Shown here in pieces: positions 1-9,173 of a DNA stretch of 64,000 nt. The position numbers were made by a program, and so were the translations under genes. The DNA is from Flavobacteriaceae bacterium (GTDB lineage: Bacteria; Bacteroidota; Bacteroidia; Flavobacteriales; Flavobacteriaceae): the NCBI GenBank assembly GCA_016744415.1, contig JADGEL010000003.1, positions 372,001-436,000 of the forward strand, given 5' to 3'. The notes beneath the pieces were generated by a model. The model did not search any database, had not been told where the DNA came from, and saw only the letters and a program-made list of their open reading frames with translations. Within the stretch, counting starts at the first letter, position 1, and every line of letters begins with the position of its first letter.

Positions 1-517
1 CAGTTTTATACACAAGTGACTCTTCATTTTCATTTGGTAGTGTTAATGTTTTACTTAAATTTAATCCCAATCTTCCTAAAAGTTTTTGTGAAGGAATGTT
101 GTCTTTAGTTGTTATTGCATAAAGTTCTTGTATTCCAAATTCATCAAATGCGATGCCCTTTATTTTGTTAGCAGCCTCATATGCGTATCCTTTTTTGTGA
201 TACTTGGGTAAAAATGCAAAACCAATATCAACAGCACCATTTAAGCCTTCTCTATTATGGAGTAACCCACAACTTCCTATTTTTGAATTGTCTGATTTTC
301 TTATTATTGTATAGTTTGAGTATCCTAACTTTTCTACTTGAGGGATAATTTTAGTTATTATAAATTCTCTTGCGTCTTCAGTAGTTTTTATATTTCTATC
401 TCCTATATACTTAATCCATGTTGGGCTATTTTGCAATTCAAAAAAGAATTCAGTATCCTCTTCAGAAGTAGGCTTAAGGATTAATCTTTCCGTTTCAAAC
501 ACTTTATACTTAGTCAT
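1..517 (-). CDS. GNAT family N-acetyltransferase (RimJ/RimL type), C-terminus cut by window edge
   Basis: This gene runs off the left edge; 172 residues are visible from an ATG at 517 with no stop. The N-terminus has the usual RimJ/RimL opening (FETERLILKP, residues 7-16). The acetyl-CoA-binding segment follows at about residues 95-112 (FLPKYHKKGYAYEAA), and a late strand-helix (TKDNIPSQKLLGRLGL) is typical of the family. Such enzymes transfer acetyl from acetyl-CoA to an amine, often a protein N-terminus, an antibiotic or a small metabolite; the substrate cannot be read here. It sits at the start of a run of unrelated small accessory genes. Family assignment is firm, function unknown. Confidence 0.85.
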   Translation of the reverse strand, partial: MTKYKVFETERLILKPTSEEDTEFFFELQNSPTWIKYIGDRNIKTTEDAREFIITKIIPQVEKLGYSNYTIIRKSDNSKIGSCGLLHNREGLNGAVDIGFAFLPKYHKKGYAYEAANKIKGIAFDEFGIQELYAITTKDNIPSQKLLGRLGLNLSKTLTLPNENEESLVYKT

Positions 518-711
518 TTGTTTTGTTTTTTGTAATTGACTACAACTGTTTTAGTAATTATTTCGTTGTAATGAAAATATCGCATGACTTTTCAGAATAT
601 GAAATCAAGCGGCGTAAATATACTCTAACTTTTGATTAAGCACCAAAACCCTTATTAACTATAGCTAATGCTTTTATTTACTCCTTCTTTTAATTCCTGC
701 TCTTTTATCAA

Positions 712-1200
712 TTATTGACTTAAAACTCTTTTTAAAATTGCTATTTGCCCGTTATGCCAACTTTGATGATGAGATAACCATTTCAATGCTTCATATTTTG
801 TTTTAACCACCGGATTTGGAATTTCAGTATTACCTTTTAATTCTACTTCTGTTAATTCATTCAAATTATTCAAAACCAATGACAATGTAAATTCATAAAT
901 TTCTAATAATTCCTTTTGGCAAGGTTTTTCATTTTTAAAATCGGTTGGATTGGATTTCGGACCATAATATTTTATGTAGTAAGGTACATTTATTTTTTCA
1001 TTTAATTCTTTATTAGCCCCTGAAATTGATGCAATTCCGTGTAGATAATTCGCTAAAATAATATGTCCAATTTGCCAATTCAAATTTGTGTTTAAAATTT
1101 CAGGGGTATCAAACCACATTTCAGTTGAAATATCAGAGATTAATTTGTCAGTTTTTTCTTTGGTTGAAATAACTTGTTCTTTTAAAATATTTATTTTCAT
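712..1200 (-). CDS. DinB-like / DUF1569-type four-helix protein
   Basis: A 162-residue protein resembling the DinB/YfiT superfamily of four-helix-bundle metalloproteins. The sequence shows the family pattern of a His after a WQIGHI segment (about residue 46) and a C-terminal HHQSWHNGQI segment (about residues 144-153), which normally supply the three-His metal site. Members act as thiol-dependent transferases or have no known reaction; none can be assigned here. The ATG at 1200 is the only sensible start. It stands alone, with untranslated gaps on both sides, in a row of accessory genes on one strand. Confidence 0.75.
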   Translation of the reverse strand: MKINILKEQVISTKEKTDKLISDISTEMWFDTPEILNTNLNWQIGHIILANYLHGIASISGANKELNEKINVPYYIKYYGPKSNPTDFKNEKPCQKELLEIYEFTLSLVLNNLNELTEVELKGNTEIPNPVVKTKYEALKWLSHHQSWHNGQIAILKRVLSQ

Positions 1201-1298
1201 TTTATTTATTCCTCTTTTTCGGTTATTTAATGTCCCCTCCTAAAAAACGGCTACGGTTATAATTAATTTTAGGCTGTAAATTTATATACAATAGTTAT

Positions 1299-1979
1299 TT
1301 ATTTCAATCCAAGTCTGTCAATTCGATTTCCAACAGTAAATTCTTTCATTTCCATTTCAAGATTATTAAAATCTACTTGTTTTACTTTTTTAATAATTGC
1401 TCCATTTTTTATTAAATAAATTTCGTCACATGTATCTGCTAAAGTTGAAAATATGTGAGATGAAATAATTACTGTTTTTTCTAATTCTTTAAACCTTTTT
1501 ATAATTTCAGTTATTATTAAATTACTTTGTATATCAACGCCATTAAAAGGTTCGTCTAAAATAAACACATCATTTTCTTGTAAAAGAATAGCGGTTAAAG
1601 CCAATTTTTTTTTCATTCCAGTAGAATAAGTAGAAGCATATTGATTTAACGGTAAATCAAAAATATTTTTTTTCTCAATTTTCGATAGTTTTATTTCTCT
1701 TGTATTTGCAAGTAATTGAATATACTCCTTTCCAGTTATTTTAGAGAAAAAGAACGGTTCTGCTAATAAAAGCCCTAAATGGTTTTTAAGTTTTTTAAAA
1801 CCCGATGACACATTTCCGCTATAAGTTTCAAGACCAGAAATACATCTAAATAACGTTGTTTTTCCTGCACCATTTTCTCCAACAACACCATATACTTTTC
1901 CTTTTTTAAATTCTAAATCTATTGTCTTAAGAACTTGTTTTTTACCATAAGATTTTGATAGTTTTTCAATTTTAATCAT
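1299..1979 (-). CDS. ABC transporter ATP-binding protein
   Basis: A 226-residue ABC ATPase with Walker A (GENGAGKT, residues 34-41), a variant signature (STGMKKKL, about 119-126), Walker B with catalytic Glu (VFILDEP, 138-144) and the switch His at 175. It powers a membrane transporter whose permease is the gene immediately upstream in the same operon; the two overlap by 8 bases. The signature departs from LSGGQ, as is common in export-type ATPases of the CcmA/YxlF group. The substrate is unknown; bacteriocin or antibiotic export is typical of small two-gene systems of this type, but nothing here proves it. Confidence 0.9.
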   Translation of the reverse strand: MIKIEKLSKSYGKKQVLKTIDLEFKKGKVYGVVGENGAGKTTLFRCISGLETYSGNVSSGFKKLKNHLGLLLAEPFFFSKITGKEYIQLLANTREIKLSKIEKKNIFDLPLNQYASTYSTGMKKKLALTAILLQENDVFILDEPFNGVDIQSNLIITEIIKRFKELEKTVIISSHIFSTLADTCDEIYLIKNGAIIKKVKQVDFNNLEMEMKEFTVGNRIDRLGLK

Positions 1980-2892
1980 TTAAAACGGTATTTATTTTTT
2001 TAATAGATTGGGAATAAAAAAGGGGAATAAATATTAAAAGTATTGGTGGAAACATAAAACTTATTGTAATTAAAATTCCTTGTGACATATTCATTTCATT
2101 TGGAAAAGATGAATATTTAGCAAAAATTATAGTCGTGAGATAGGCATAACATAAAAGAATAAAGACAATTAAAATGTCTATTTGATTAAAAAATAAAATG
2201 CCCAAAGTAATTATAATTGGTAAACTTAAAAGTGAAAAATTGATTAAGCATGTTTTCATTTTTTCTAATAAAAATTCTTTTGAAGATAAATTGTAATTCC
2301 AAACTAAATATTCATTCTCAATTTTTGAATAATAAGAAAAGCAAGTTATTCCAATTAATAACATAGAGAATACACCAAGATTAAAATTTCCAATTGATGC
2401 TGAAATATAAGTTAAGAAATATGCGATTGGAAAAACATAAAATGTCTTTCGAAAGCCAACAGTAAATTCAAATGGTCTTTTGCTAAAAGGTGTTGGAATA
2501 GGTATGCTAATATTTGCACTAAAATTTAATAGAGTGATAATAATTACAAATAAATTTAATACTGTAGAAAATACAAATTGATTTTTATAAATTAGAAAAA
2601 GGGTAAAAGGAAGACAATAAATAAGATTTTCAATTATTCTTAATTTTTTGTATTTGTCTTTATTAAATATTGATTTTAAAAAGTCATTTCTTTTAGGTTC
2701 ACTTAATTTTGAAACGAAACTTATTGCTATTAGCCCATAAACATAAATAGCAAATTCTGTATTTCCGAATAGATAGTTGGAAAGTAAAATAAATACAAAT
2801 GGTATAAGTGAATATCCAATCAAAAGAGGAAGACCGAAATCAATCATTCTTCGGTTTAGCATTTTAAATTGAAGTCGGAAATATTCTTTCAT
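1972..2892 (-). CDS. ABC transporter permease (membrane subunit)
   Basis: A 306-residue, very hydrophobic protein with about eight or more predicted membrane segments and short charged loops, located just upstream of and overlapping the ATPase gene. An in-frame TTG lies two codons earlier (2898), but the ATG at 2892 (MKEYFRLQFKML) is the better start. The amphipathic N-terminus followed by a first membrane span is typical of ABC-2-like export permeases. It lacks clear similarity to a named subfamily by eye, so the assignment rests on topology and operon partner. Confidence 0.75.
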   Translation of the reverse strand: MKEYFRLQFKMLNRRMIDFGLPLLIGYSLIPFVFILLSNYLFGNTEFAIYVYGLIAISFVSKLSEPKRNDFLKSIFNKDKYKKLRIIENLIYCLPFTLFLIYKNQFVFSTVLNLFVIIITLLNFSANISIPIPTPFSKRPFEFTVGFRKTFYVFPIAYFLTYISASIGNFNLGVFSMLLIGITCFSYYSKIENEYLVWNYNLSSKEFLLEKMKTCLINFSLLSLPIIITLGILFFNQIDILIVFILLCYAYLTTIIFAKYSSFPNEMNMSQGILITISFMFPPILLIFIPLFYSQSIKKINTVLND

Positions 2893-3029
2893 TCGCAATT
2901 TTTGATTAATGATTAGTATAAGAATAATAAGGGATTAAAATCTATTTACTATTGTTTTTGCACTTAGCTAAATTTAATAATATTACCGTTATATTTCTTT
3001 TAACTGTCAAATTTTAAATTTGGCGGACT

Positions 3030-3611
3030 TTATACATATGCCCCAACTTTGGGTTTGGCACTTAACTTTGTTAAAATTTCTATTTTCCCTTTTAGTTCTT
3101 GAAGTTCATTCAATCTGAACTCAATTATAGTTACAGTTCTTTTTTTTGCATCAATACAAAATTCACAATCTTTTTCGTGTTCTAAATCTCCAATTTTATT
3201 TTTTTCTTTCAAATGATCATTTATTTTATCATAATAATCATTACTAATCTTTATCGGTAAATTATTACTCAAAAAATCTATAGTAGATATTATCTTATTA
3301 AGAATAGTATATCTTTCTTTAAAAATCTCAAAATATTCAACTGGTTCAATCCCTTTTAAAACATTTGAATTAAAACCTTCAAAAACAGGTAATTTTAAAT
3401 ATTCATTTGAATAATTCTCAACTGATATTTTTACATTTTGAAATGCTAATTCAATTTCAGGTAATTCAGCAAGAATTGTATTTTTCAAGTAACTCTTAAT
3501 AAATATCTTATTCTGTTTTCTCTTTTTGGATTCATTAAACTTGTCAATTATCATTGATGAAAAAAGACCTAAAAAAAATGGAATTATCCAGCTAAATAAA
3601 TCAGTAATCAT
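3030..3611 (-). CDS. Hypothetical membrane-anchored protein
   Basis: I do not recognise this protein. Starting at the internal ATG (3611) gives 193 residues with one N-terminal membrane segment (LFSWIIPFFLGLFSSMII), then a Lys/Arg-rich stretch and a soluble, mostly helical cytoplasmic domain rich in Asn, Lys and Glu. It contains a Cys pair (CEFC) in the last third. A longer in-frame reading begins at an ATG at 3671 but adds a poor N-terminus in front of the membrane anchor. It lies between the ABC operon and purC with its own gaps, consistent with a single-gene accessory unit. Confidence 0.55.
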   Translation of the reverse strand: MITDLFSWIIPFFLGLFSSMIIDKFNESKKRKQNKIFIKSYLKNTILAELPEIELAFQNVKISVENYSNEYLKLPVFEGFNSNVLKGIEPVEYFEIFKERYTILNKIISTIDFLSNNLPIKISNDYYDKINDHLKEKNKIGDLEHEKDCEFCIDAKKRTVTIIEFRLNELQELKGKIEILTKLSAKPKVGAYV

Positions 3612-3730
3612 ACTATTTTCTTGGGTGGTACAAAGTATTATCATAGTGAAACTATTTTTCGTGTATTGCATACAACTCCTGTTATCTCAACAATTTATAC
3701 GCTTTTAAAAATGTTTAATTTTTCAATACT

Positions 3731-4681
3731 TTAATTACCTTCTAAATACGATAACACATTTTTCTCGATGCGATCTTCTACATCACTTACATCTGCTTTT
3801 ACAAATGTTTCTCCTGTAATTTGCTCGTATAATTCTATATAACGGTCAGATATTTCAATTAATTTAGCATCTGTCATTTCGGGTATTTGCTGTCCTTCTA
3901 AACCTTGAAAGCCATTTTCTATTAACCATTGCCTCACAAATTCTTTTGATAATTGCTTTTGAGTTTCTCCCTTATCTTGACGTTCAGTATATCCGTCAGC
4001 ATAAAAATAACGTGAGGAATCTGGAGTATGAATTTCATCGATCAATACAATTTTCCCTTCTTTTGTTTTTCCAAATTCGTATTTGGTATCTACCAGAACC
4101 AACCCTTGTTTGGCAGCAATTTCAGTTCCACGTTGAAACAATTTTCGTGTATAATCTTCTAGTACCAAATAATCTTCTTCAGAAACAATCCCTTCAGCCA
4201 AAATTGCCTCACGAGAAATATCTTCGTCATGTTCACCATTTGCCGCCTTAGTTGAAGGTGTAATTATTGGATTAGGAAACTTGTCGTTTTCTTGCATACC
4301 ATCAGGCATTGCAACTCCACAAAGCATTCTTTTTCCTACTTTGTATTCTCTCGCCGCGTGTCCAGATAAATATCCTCTAATAACCATTTCAACTTTAAAA
4401 GGATCACACAAATATCCAACTGCCACATTTGGGTCTGGAATATTTAAAATCCAATTTGGAACTAAATCAGAAGTCGCATCCATCATTTTTGAAGCAATCT
4501 GATTTAGGATTTGCCCTTTAAACGGAATCTGCCTTGGCATAATCACATCAAAAGCCGAAAGCCTATCAGTAGCAATCATCACCAAAACTTCATCATTTAT
4601 ATTATAAACCTCTCGTACTTTTCCTTTGTAAATAGATTTTTGCTTCGGAAAATTAAAATTGGTATCATTTATTGTATTCAT
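3731..4681 (-). CDS. purC: Phosphoribosylaminoimidazole-succinocarboxamide synthase
   Basis: SAICAR synthetase joins aspartate to CAIR with ATP in purine biosynthesis, in the cytoplasm. Family blocks are clear: KGKVREVY near the N-terminus, the [13 protein letters not shown] block, [15 protein letters not shown] in the middle and [12 protein letters not shown] toward the C-terminus. An upstream in-frame start at 4732 would add 17 residues of low-quality sequence; the ATG at 4681 (MNTINDTNF) gives 316 residues, matching the longer form found in Bacteroidota and eukaryotes. It lies just downstream of phoH on the same strand, 72 bases away, so the two may be cotranscribed. Confidence 0.95.
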   Translation of the reverse strand: MNTINDTNFNFPKQKSIYKGKVREVYNINDEVLVMIATDRLSAFDVIMPRQIPFKGQILNQIASKMMDATSDLVPNWILNIPDPNVAVGYLCDPFKVEMVIRGYLSGHAAREYKVGKRMLCGVAMPDGMQENDKFPNPIITPSTKAANGEHDEDISREAILAEGIVSEEDYLVLEDYTRKLFQRGTEIAAKQGLVLVDTKYEFGKTKEGKIVLIDEIHTPDSSRYFYADGYTERQDKGETQKQLSKEFVRQWLIENGFQGLEGQQIPEMTDAKLIEISDRYIELYEQITGETFVKADVSDVEDRIEKNVLSYLEGN

Positions 4682-4753
4682 TTCTATTTTGTTATTTATG
4701 GTTGATTGTTGATAGACAAAAAAAGCCAACAACTAACAACAATCAACTAATTA

Positions 4754-5701
4754 CTATTCCGCCTCAATACTTCTAAATGCCTTGATAATGTGTGTTACCA
4801 ATCTATGCCTAACCACATCGTTTTCATCTAAATACACCATCCCAATACCTTTTATACCCTTTAAAGCTAATAAGGCTTCTTTTAAACCAGAAACTTGCCG
4901 ATGCGGTAAATCTATCTGTCCAGGATCTCCGGTTATAATAAATTTTGCGCTTTTCCCCATTCTTGTCAAGAACATTTTCATTTGTCCGTGGGTTGTATTT
5001 TGTCCTTCATCTAAAATTACAAAAGCATTGTCTAAGGTTCTACCACGCATAAATGCCAACGGTGCAATTTGGATGACTCCCTTTTCTAAATATGCTTCTA
5101 ATCGTTCATGTGGAATCATATCGCGTAGCGCATCATAAAGCGGCTGCATATATGGATCTAGCTTTTCTTTCATATCCCCAGGTAAAAAACCTAGCTTCTC
5201 TCCTGACTCAACTGCAGGGCGTGTTAAAATAATTTTTCTAACTTCCTTATCTTTTAATGCTTTTACAGCTAAAGCAACCGCTGTATACGTTTTACCGGTA
5301 CCAGCTGGCCCCACAGCAAAGAGCATATCGTTCTTTTCCATCAGCGTCACCATTTTTGTTTGATTAGGGCTCTGAGGCTTTATTAACTTACCGCCTACAC
5401 CATGCACCAAAACATCTTTCTCATTTCTTGCAGATTTTTGAGCTGTTCCTTCTGATGCAACAATACGCTCAATACTATTTTCATCGAGCTTATTGTATTT
5501 GTTAAAATAAGCAATTAAACGCTCTACTTTCTTTTCAAACTCATCTAATATCTCTGGTTCACCAAAAGCTTTGAGTTTGTTTCCTCTTGCAATAATTTTT
5601 AATTTAGGATACAATTTTTTTAAGATTGCAATATTGGTGTTTCTTGACCCAAATAAGTCGCTTGGGCTAATGTCTGTCAATTCTATTAATCGCTCGTTCA
5701 A
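4754..5701 (-). CDS. PhoH family ATPase
   Basis: A 315-residue PhoH-like P-loop ATPase. An N-terminal region of about 110 residues is followed by the ATPase domain with Walker A (GPAGTGKT, residues 131-138), a conserved TRPAVESGEKLGFLPG block (160-175) and Walker B (FVILDE, 227-232). PhoH proteins are linked to RNA metabolism and stress, but the reaction in vivo is not settled. The reading frame begins with TTG at 5701, coding the family's usual MNERLIEL opening; no ATG occurs in frame before residue 117, so the TTG start is well supported. A good Bacteroidota promoter lies upstream. Confidence 0.9.
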   Translation of the reverse strand: MNERLIELTDISPSDLFGSRNTNIAILKKLYPKLKIIARGNKLKAFGEPEILDEFEKKVERLIAYFNKYNKLDENSIERIVASEGTAQKSARNEKDVLVHGVGGKLIKPQSPNQTKMVTLMEKNDMLFAVGPAGTGKTYTAVALAVKALKDKEVRKIILTRPAVESGEKLGFLPGDMKEKLDPYMQPLYDALRDMIPHERLEAYLEKGVIQIAPLAFMRGRTLDNAFVILDEGQNTTHGQMKMFLTRMGKSAKFIITGDPGQIDLPHRQVSGLKEALLALKGIKGIGMVYLDENDVVRHRLVTHIIKAFRSIEAE

Positions 5702-5783
5702 ATGATTGTAAGATTTAATTTTAAATTAAAAAATAGCTTGTGTTTCGAATCTATCTTAAATGAATATTGATTAGATTTGTAAA

Positions 5784-5813
5784 CAAATTTATACATTTAT
5801 TTGTGTAACCAAA
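5784..5813 (-). promoter_or_regulatory. Predicted Bacteroidota-type promoter of phoH
   Basis: On the minus strand, TTTG (5813-5810) is followed after 18 bases by TAAATTTG (5791-5784), matching the Bacteroidota consensus TTTG-N17-23-TAnnTTTG. Transcription would begin near 5778, about 77 bases before the TTG start of phoH. This is read from sequence only. Confidence 0.5.
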
Positions 5814-5840
5814 CTAAAACTTTTAGGAAGTAATTAACAA

Positions 5841-6698
5841 ATGTCTTTAATAACTTTAACTACCGATTTTGGACTCAAAGACCACTTTGTTGGCGCTGTA
5901 AAAGGAGCTATTTACACCGAACTTCCTGATGCAACTATTGTTGATATTTCACATGAAATATCGCCATTTAACATTGCTGAAACAGCGTATGTTTTAAAAA
6001 ATGCTTACAAGAGTTTTCCAAATGAAAGTGTTCACATTATTGGAGTAGATTCTGAATTGAATCCCGAAACAAAACACATTGCCTTAAAGTTAGACAATCA
6101 TTTTTTTATCTGTCCAGACAATGGTGTTATCTCAATGATAGCACTAGAAGTTAGACCAGAAAAAATTGTTGAGATAAATATTCACGACCGTATTGAAAGT
6201 AGCTTTCCGGTATTAGATGTCTTTGTAAAAGTAGCTTGCCATTTAAAACGTGGTGGTAAATTAGAAGTGATTGGAAAAGAAGTTTTTGATTATAAAAAAT
6301 CAATAGATTTACAACCCATTATTTCTAGTGATGGTAATAAAATAACAGGCAGCATTATTTATATTGATAATTACGGAAATGCCATTACCAATATTAATCG
6401 AAAATTGTTTGATAAAATTGGTAGAGGCCGTAATTTTGAATTGCTTTCTGACCGTTATCCTTTTACAAAAATATATGAAAAATATAGCGATGTAGTCAAC
6501 TTTAGTATTCCGAAAGAAGAACGACACTCTGATGGACAAAAAATGGCGCTTTTTAATTCTTCCGAATTGATAGAAATTGCACTTTACCGAAGTAGTTTAA
6601 ATACTTTTGGTAGCGCTTCTAATCTTTTAGGATTAAAATATCGCGATCAATTGTCTATTACTTTTGTGGCTGATAAAAAGACTACATACGAAATGTAG
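5841..6698 (+). CDS. SAM hydroxide adenosyltransferase (DUF62 family)
   Basis: A 285-residue protein of the DUF62 / SAM hydroxide adenosyltransferase family, which splits S-adenosylmethionine into adenosine and methionine using an activated water. The N-terminal block LTTDFGLKDHFVGAVKG (residues 6-22), the DISHEISPFNI segment and the CPDNGV motif are characteristic; the C-terminal beta-barrel domain begins around residue 165 (IIYIDNYGNAITNI). Halogenating relatives exist (fluorinase, chlorinase), but nothing here suggests halogenation. It is divergent from phoH and lies 26 bases before gldF, an arrangement common in Flavobacteriaceae. Confidence 0.88.
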   Translation: MSLITLTTDFGLKDHFVGAVKGAIYTELPDATIVDISHEISPFNIAETAYVLKNAYKSFPNESVHIIGVDSELNPETKHIALKLDNHFFICPDNGVISMIALEVRPEKIVEINIHDRIESSFPVLDVFVKVACHLKRGGKLEVIGKEVFDYKKSIDLQPIISSDGNKITGSIIYIDNYGNAITNINRKLFDKIGRGRNFELLSDRYPFTKIYEKYSDVVNFSIPKEERHSDGQKMALFNSSELIEIALYRSSLNTFGSASNLLGLKYRDQLSITFVADKKTTYEM

Positions 6699-6724
6699 TT
6701 TAAGCTCGTTTATTAAAATAATTT

Positions 6725-7444
6725 ATGTTAGCAATCTTAAAAAAAGAATTTAACGCATTTTTCTCTTCACCCATCGGGTATTTGGTGATTGCTTTTTTTT
6801 TGGTAATTAACGGATTGTTTTTATGGGTTTTTGATAACGACTTTAACATCCTTAATGCTGGGTTTGCAGATCTTACAAGCTTTTTCTTTTTGGCACCTTG
6901 GATTTTTATTTTTTTGATTCCGGCAGTTACCATGCGAAGCTTTTCTGATGAATACAACTCCGGAACAATCGAAATACTCAAAACAAAACCGATCAGCGAT
7001 TGGCACATTGTTTTAGGAAAATACTTTGCTTCCTTTCTTTTAATTATTTGTGCACTGATCCCTACTTTAATCTATGTGTATAGTATTTCTAATCTCACAA
7101 ATCCTTCAGAAAGTATTGATGTTGGCAGCTTGCTTGGATCCTATTTTGGATTGTTGTTTTTAGTAGCAACTTATACAGCTATTGGTGTATTTTCATCAAC
7201 ACTCTCTAGTAATCAAATAGTTGTTTTTATCATAGCAGTGAGTATTTCATTCTTTCTTTTTTTTGGATTTGATTCTATGGCGTCACTTTTTGGAAACGAT
7301 GCATATAATATTCAAAATATTGGGATGAACCAGCATTTTAAGAGTATGAGTCGTGGTGTAATTGACACCAGAGATTTAATTTATTTTATCAGTATCACTA
7401 TTTTCTTTTTAGTGATTACAAAAATTAGATTGGGTCGTGAATAA
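6725..7444 (+). CDS. gldF: Gliding motility ABC transporter permease GldF
   Basis: GldF is the membrane subunit of the GldA-GldF-GldG ABC transporter required for flavobacterial gliding. The 239-residue protein starts with MLAILKKEFNAFFSSPIGYLV, typical of the family, and has about six membrane segments of ABC-2 type. The next gene, gldG, begins inside its last codons with an 8-base overlap, so the two are translationally coupled. The ATPase gldA is not in this window, as is usual. Assignment rests on sequence and on the gldF-gldG pairing. Confidence 0.93.
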   Translation: MLAILKKEFNAFFSSPIGYLVIAFFLVINGLFLWVFDNDFNILNAGFADLTSFFFLAPWIFIFLIPAVTMRSFSDEYNSGTIEILKTKPISDWHIVLGKYFASFLLIICALIPTLIYVYSISNLTNPSESIDVGSLLGSYFGLLFLVATYTAIGVFSSTLSSNQIVVFIIAVSISFFLFFGFDSMASLFGNDAYNIQNIGMNQHFKSMSRGVIDTRDLIYFISITIFFLVITKIRLGRE

Positions 7445-9083
7445 AAACTCTAACATATCAAAAATTAGCATCCTTATTTTAGGATTCATCTTGCTTAATT
7501 TTATTTCTAGCAAACTCTATCAGCGATTCGACCTAACAGAAGATCATCGCTATACGCTATCAAAACCTGCAAAAAACATCTTAGAAAATCTCAATACACC
7601 AATTACCATTAATGTTTATTTAGAAGGAGAATTTCCAACAGAATTTAAACGCCTGCAAATAGAAACTCAACAGTTATTAGAAGAGTTACAATCAGAAAAT
7701 AAAAATATAAGATTCCGATTTATCAATCCGCTAGGGAATGAAGAAGCATTGATTAACCAAGGACTAGATCCTAGCCAATTGTCTGTACAACAAAATGGAG
7801 TGGTGTCAGAAATTGTGATTTTCCCTTGGGCTACTATCAAAAAAGGTGCTAAAGTTGAAAGAGTTTCTCTTCTAAAAGACACCAATGCACAAACCCAAGA
7901 ATCTCAATTAGAAAATGCAGTCCAAAATTTGGAATATGCTTTTGTAGATGCAATTCATAAAATAAATGCGGATAAAAATAAATCAATTGCTGTTTTAAAA
8001 GGAAACAACGAATTGGATGATATTTACGTGTATGACTTCTTACAAACTTTGGGGCAATATTATCATTTGGGAAAATTTACACTAGATTCCGTAACTACCA
8101 ATCCTTCAGCAACTTTAGAAAATTTAAGTGAATTTGATTTAGTATTGATTGCAAAACCTACCGAGCGTTTTACCGAAAACGAAAAATACACATTAGATCA
8201 ATATTTTATAAATGGAGGAAAAACCCTTTGGCTAGTTGATAATGTGCATGCCGAATTAGATAGTTTAATGCAAACAGGAGAGTCACTCGCCTACCCTAGA
8301 GATTTGAATTTAACCGATTTGTTTTTTAACTATGGTGCAAGAATTAATACTGATTTAGTGATAGATTTATACAGCTCTAAAATTCCGTTAGCAATTGGTA
8401 ATATTGGTAATCAAACCCAATACGATCAATTTTTATGGCCTTATTATCCTGTTGCACAGTCAGCGAATAATCACCCAATAAACAAACATATAACACCTGT
8501 TAATTTTAAGTTTACAAGTAGTATTGATTTGCTAAAAAATGATATCAAAAAGACGGTGTTGTTACAAAGTTCATCCCTTTCAAAAACTGTTGGAACACCA
8601 ACAATAATCAATTTAGAATCTATTCGTGAAAAAGCGAATCCAGCTGAATTTAATAATGGTAATCAACCCTTGGCTATTTTATTGGAAGGAAACTTTAAAT
8701 CGGCCTATGCTGATAGAATTAAACCTTTTAAAACGGAGTTGTCTAAAAGTACATCCGAAGCAAATAAAATGATTTTAATTGCTGATGGTGATCTTATCGC
8801 TAATCAAATTTCTCGAGGACAGCCTACAGCATTGGGTATTGATATATGGACTGGGCAAAATTTTGGCAATAAAGAATTTTTAATGAATTGTGTCAATTAT
8901 TTATTGGATGATGATGGTTTGTTAGAAATTAGAAATAAAACCATTAATTTAAAAATACTCAATCGCGAAAAAGCATTTAAGGACCGTACTTACTATCAAT
9001 TTTTAAATTTAATTTTTCCTTTATTATTACTTGTAGTGTTTGGAGTCGTATTTAATCTTATCAGAAAAAAGAAGTACCAATAG
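7437..9083 (+). CDS. gldG: Gliding motility-associated ABC transporter protein GldG
   Basis: A 548-residue protein with an N-terminal membrane anchor (about residues 9-25), a long periplasmic domain of the ABC-transporter auxiliary type (LTEDHRYTLSKPAKNIL opening) and a C-terminal membrane span (about 520-542) ending in RKKKYQ. GldG works with GldF and GldA in gliding; its exact role is not known. Translation starts at a GTG (7437) within gldF. The closest in-frame ATGs are far downstream and would delete the first membrane span. The gene is full length for the family. Confidence 0.93.
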   Translation: MNKNSNISKISILILGFILLNFISSKLYQRFDLTEDHRYTLSKPAKNILENLNTPITINVYLEGEFPTEFKRLQIETQQLLEELQSENKNIRFRFINPLGNEEALINQGLDPSQLSVQQNGVVSEIVIFPWATIKKGAKVERVSLLKDTNAQTQESQLENAVQNLEYAFVDAIHKINADKNKSIAVLKGNNELDDIYVYDFLQTLGQYYHLGKFTLDSVTTNPSATLENLSEFDLVLIAKPTERFTENEKYTLDQYFINGGKTLWLVDNVHAELDSLMQTGESLAYPRDLNLTDLFFNYGARINTDLVIDLYSSKIPLAIGNIGNQTQYDQFLWPYYPVAQSANNHPINKHITPVNFKFTSSIDLLKNDIKKTVLLQSSSLSKTVGTPTIINLESIREKANPAEFNNGNQPLAILLEGNFKSAYADRIKPFKTELSKSTSEANKMILIADGDLIANQISRGQPTALGIDIWTGQNFGNKEFLMNCVNYLLDDDGLLEIRNKTINLKILNREKAFKDRTYYQFLNLIFPLLLLVVFGVVFNLIRKKKYQ

Positions 9084-9141
9084 CAATCATTTAAATATTT
9101 GTTAAACTTCAATCCATTACTTCTCTAAAGTATAATATACT

Positions 9142-9149
9142 TATATTTG
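9142..9149 (+). promoter_or_regulatory. -7 box candidate upstream of the first DUF2911 gene
   Basis: TATATTTG matches the TAnnTTTG -7 consensus, 24 bases before the chosen ATG at 9174. No TTTG -33 element is found at proper spacing, so support is partial. Confidence 0.35.
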
Positions 9150-9173
9150 TTGCTTAATCTTAAAAACAAAAAA

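Noticed and set aside
571..639. A 22-codon ATG frame in the gap between the GNAT and DinB genes
   Set aside because: Very short, no hydrophobic or conserved pattern, and no coupling to a neighbour.
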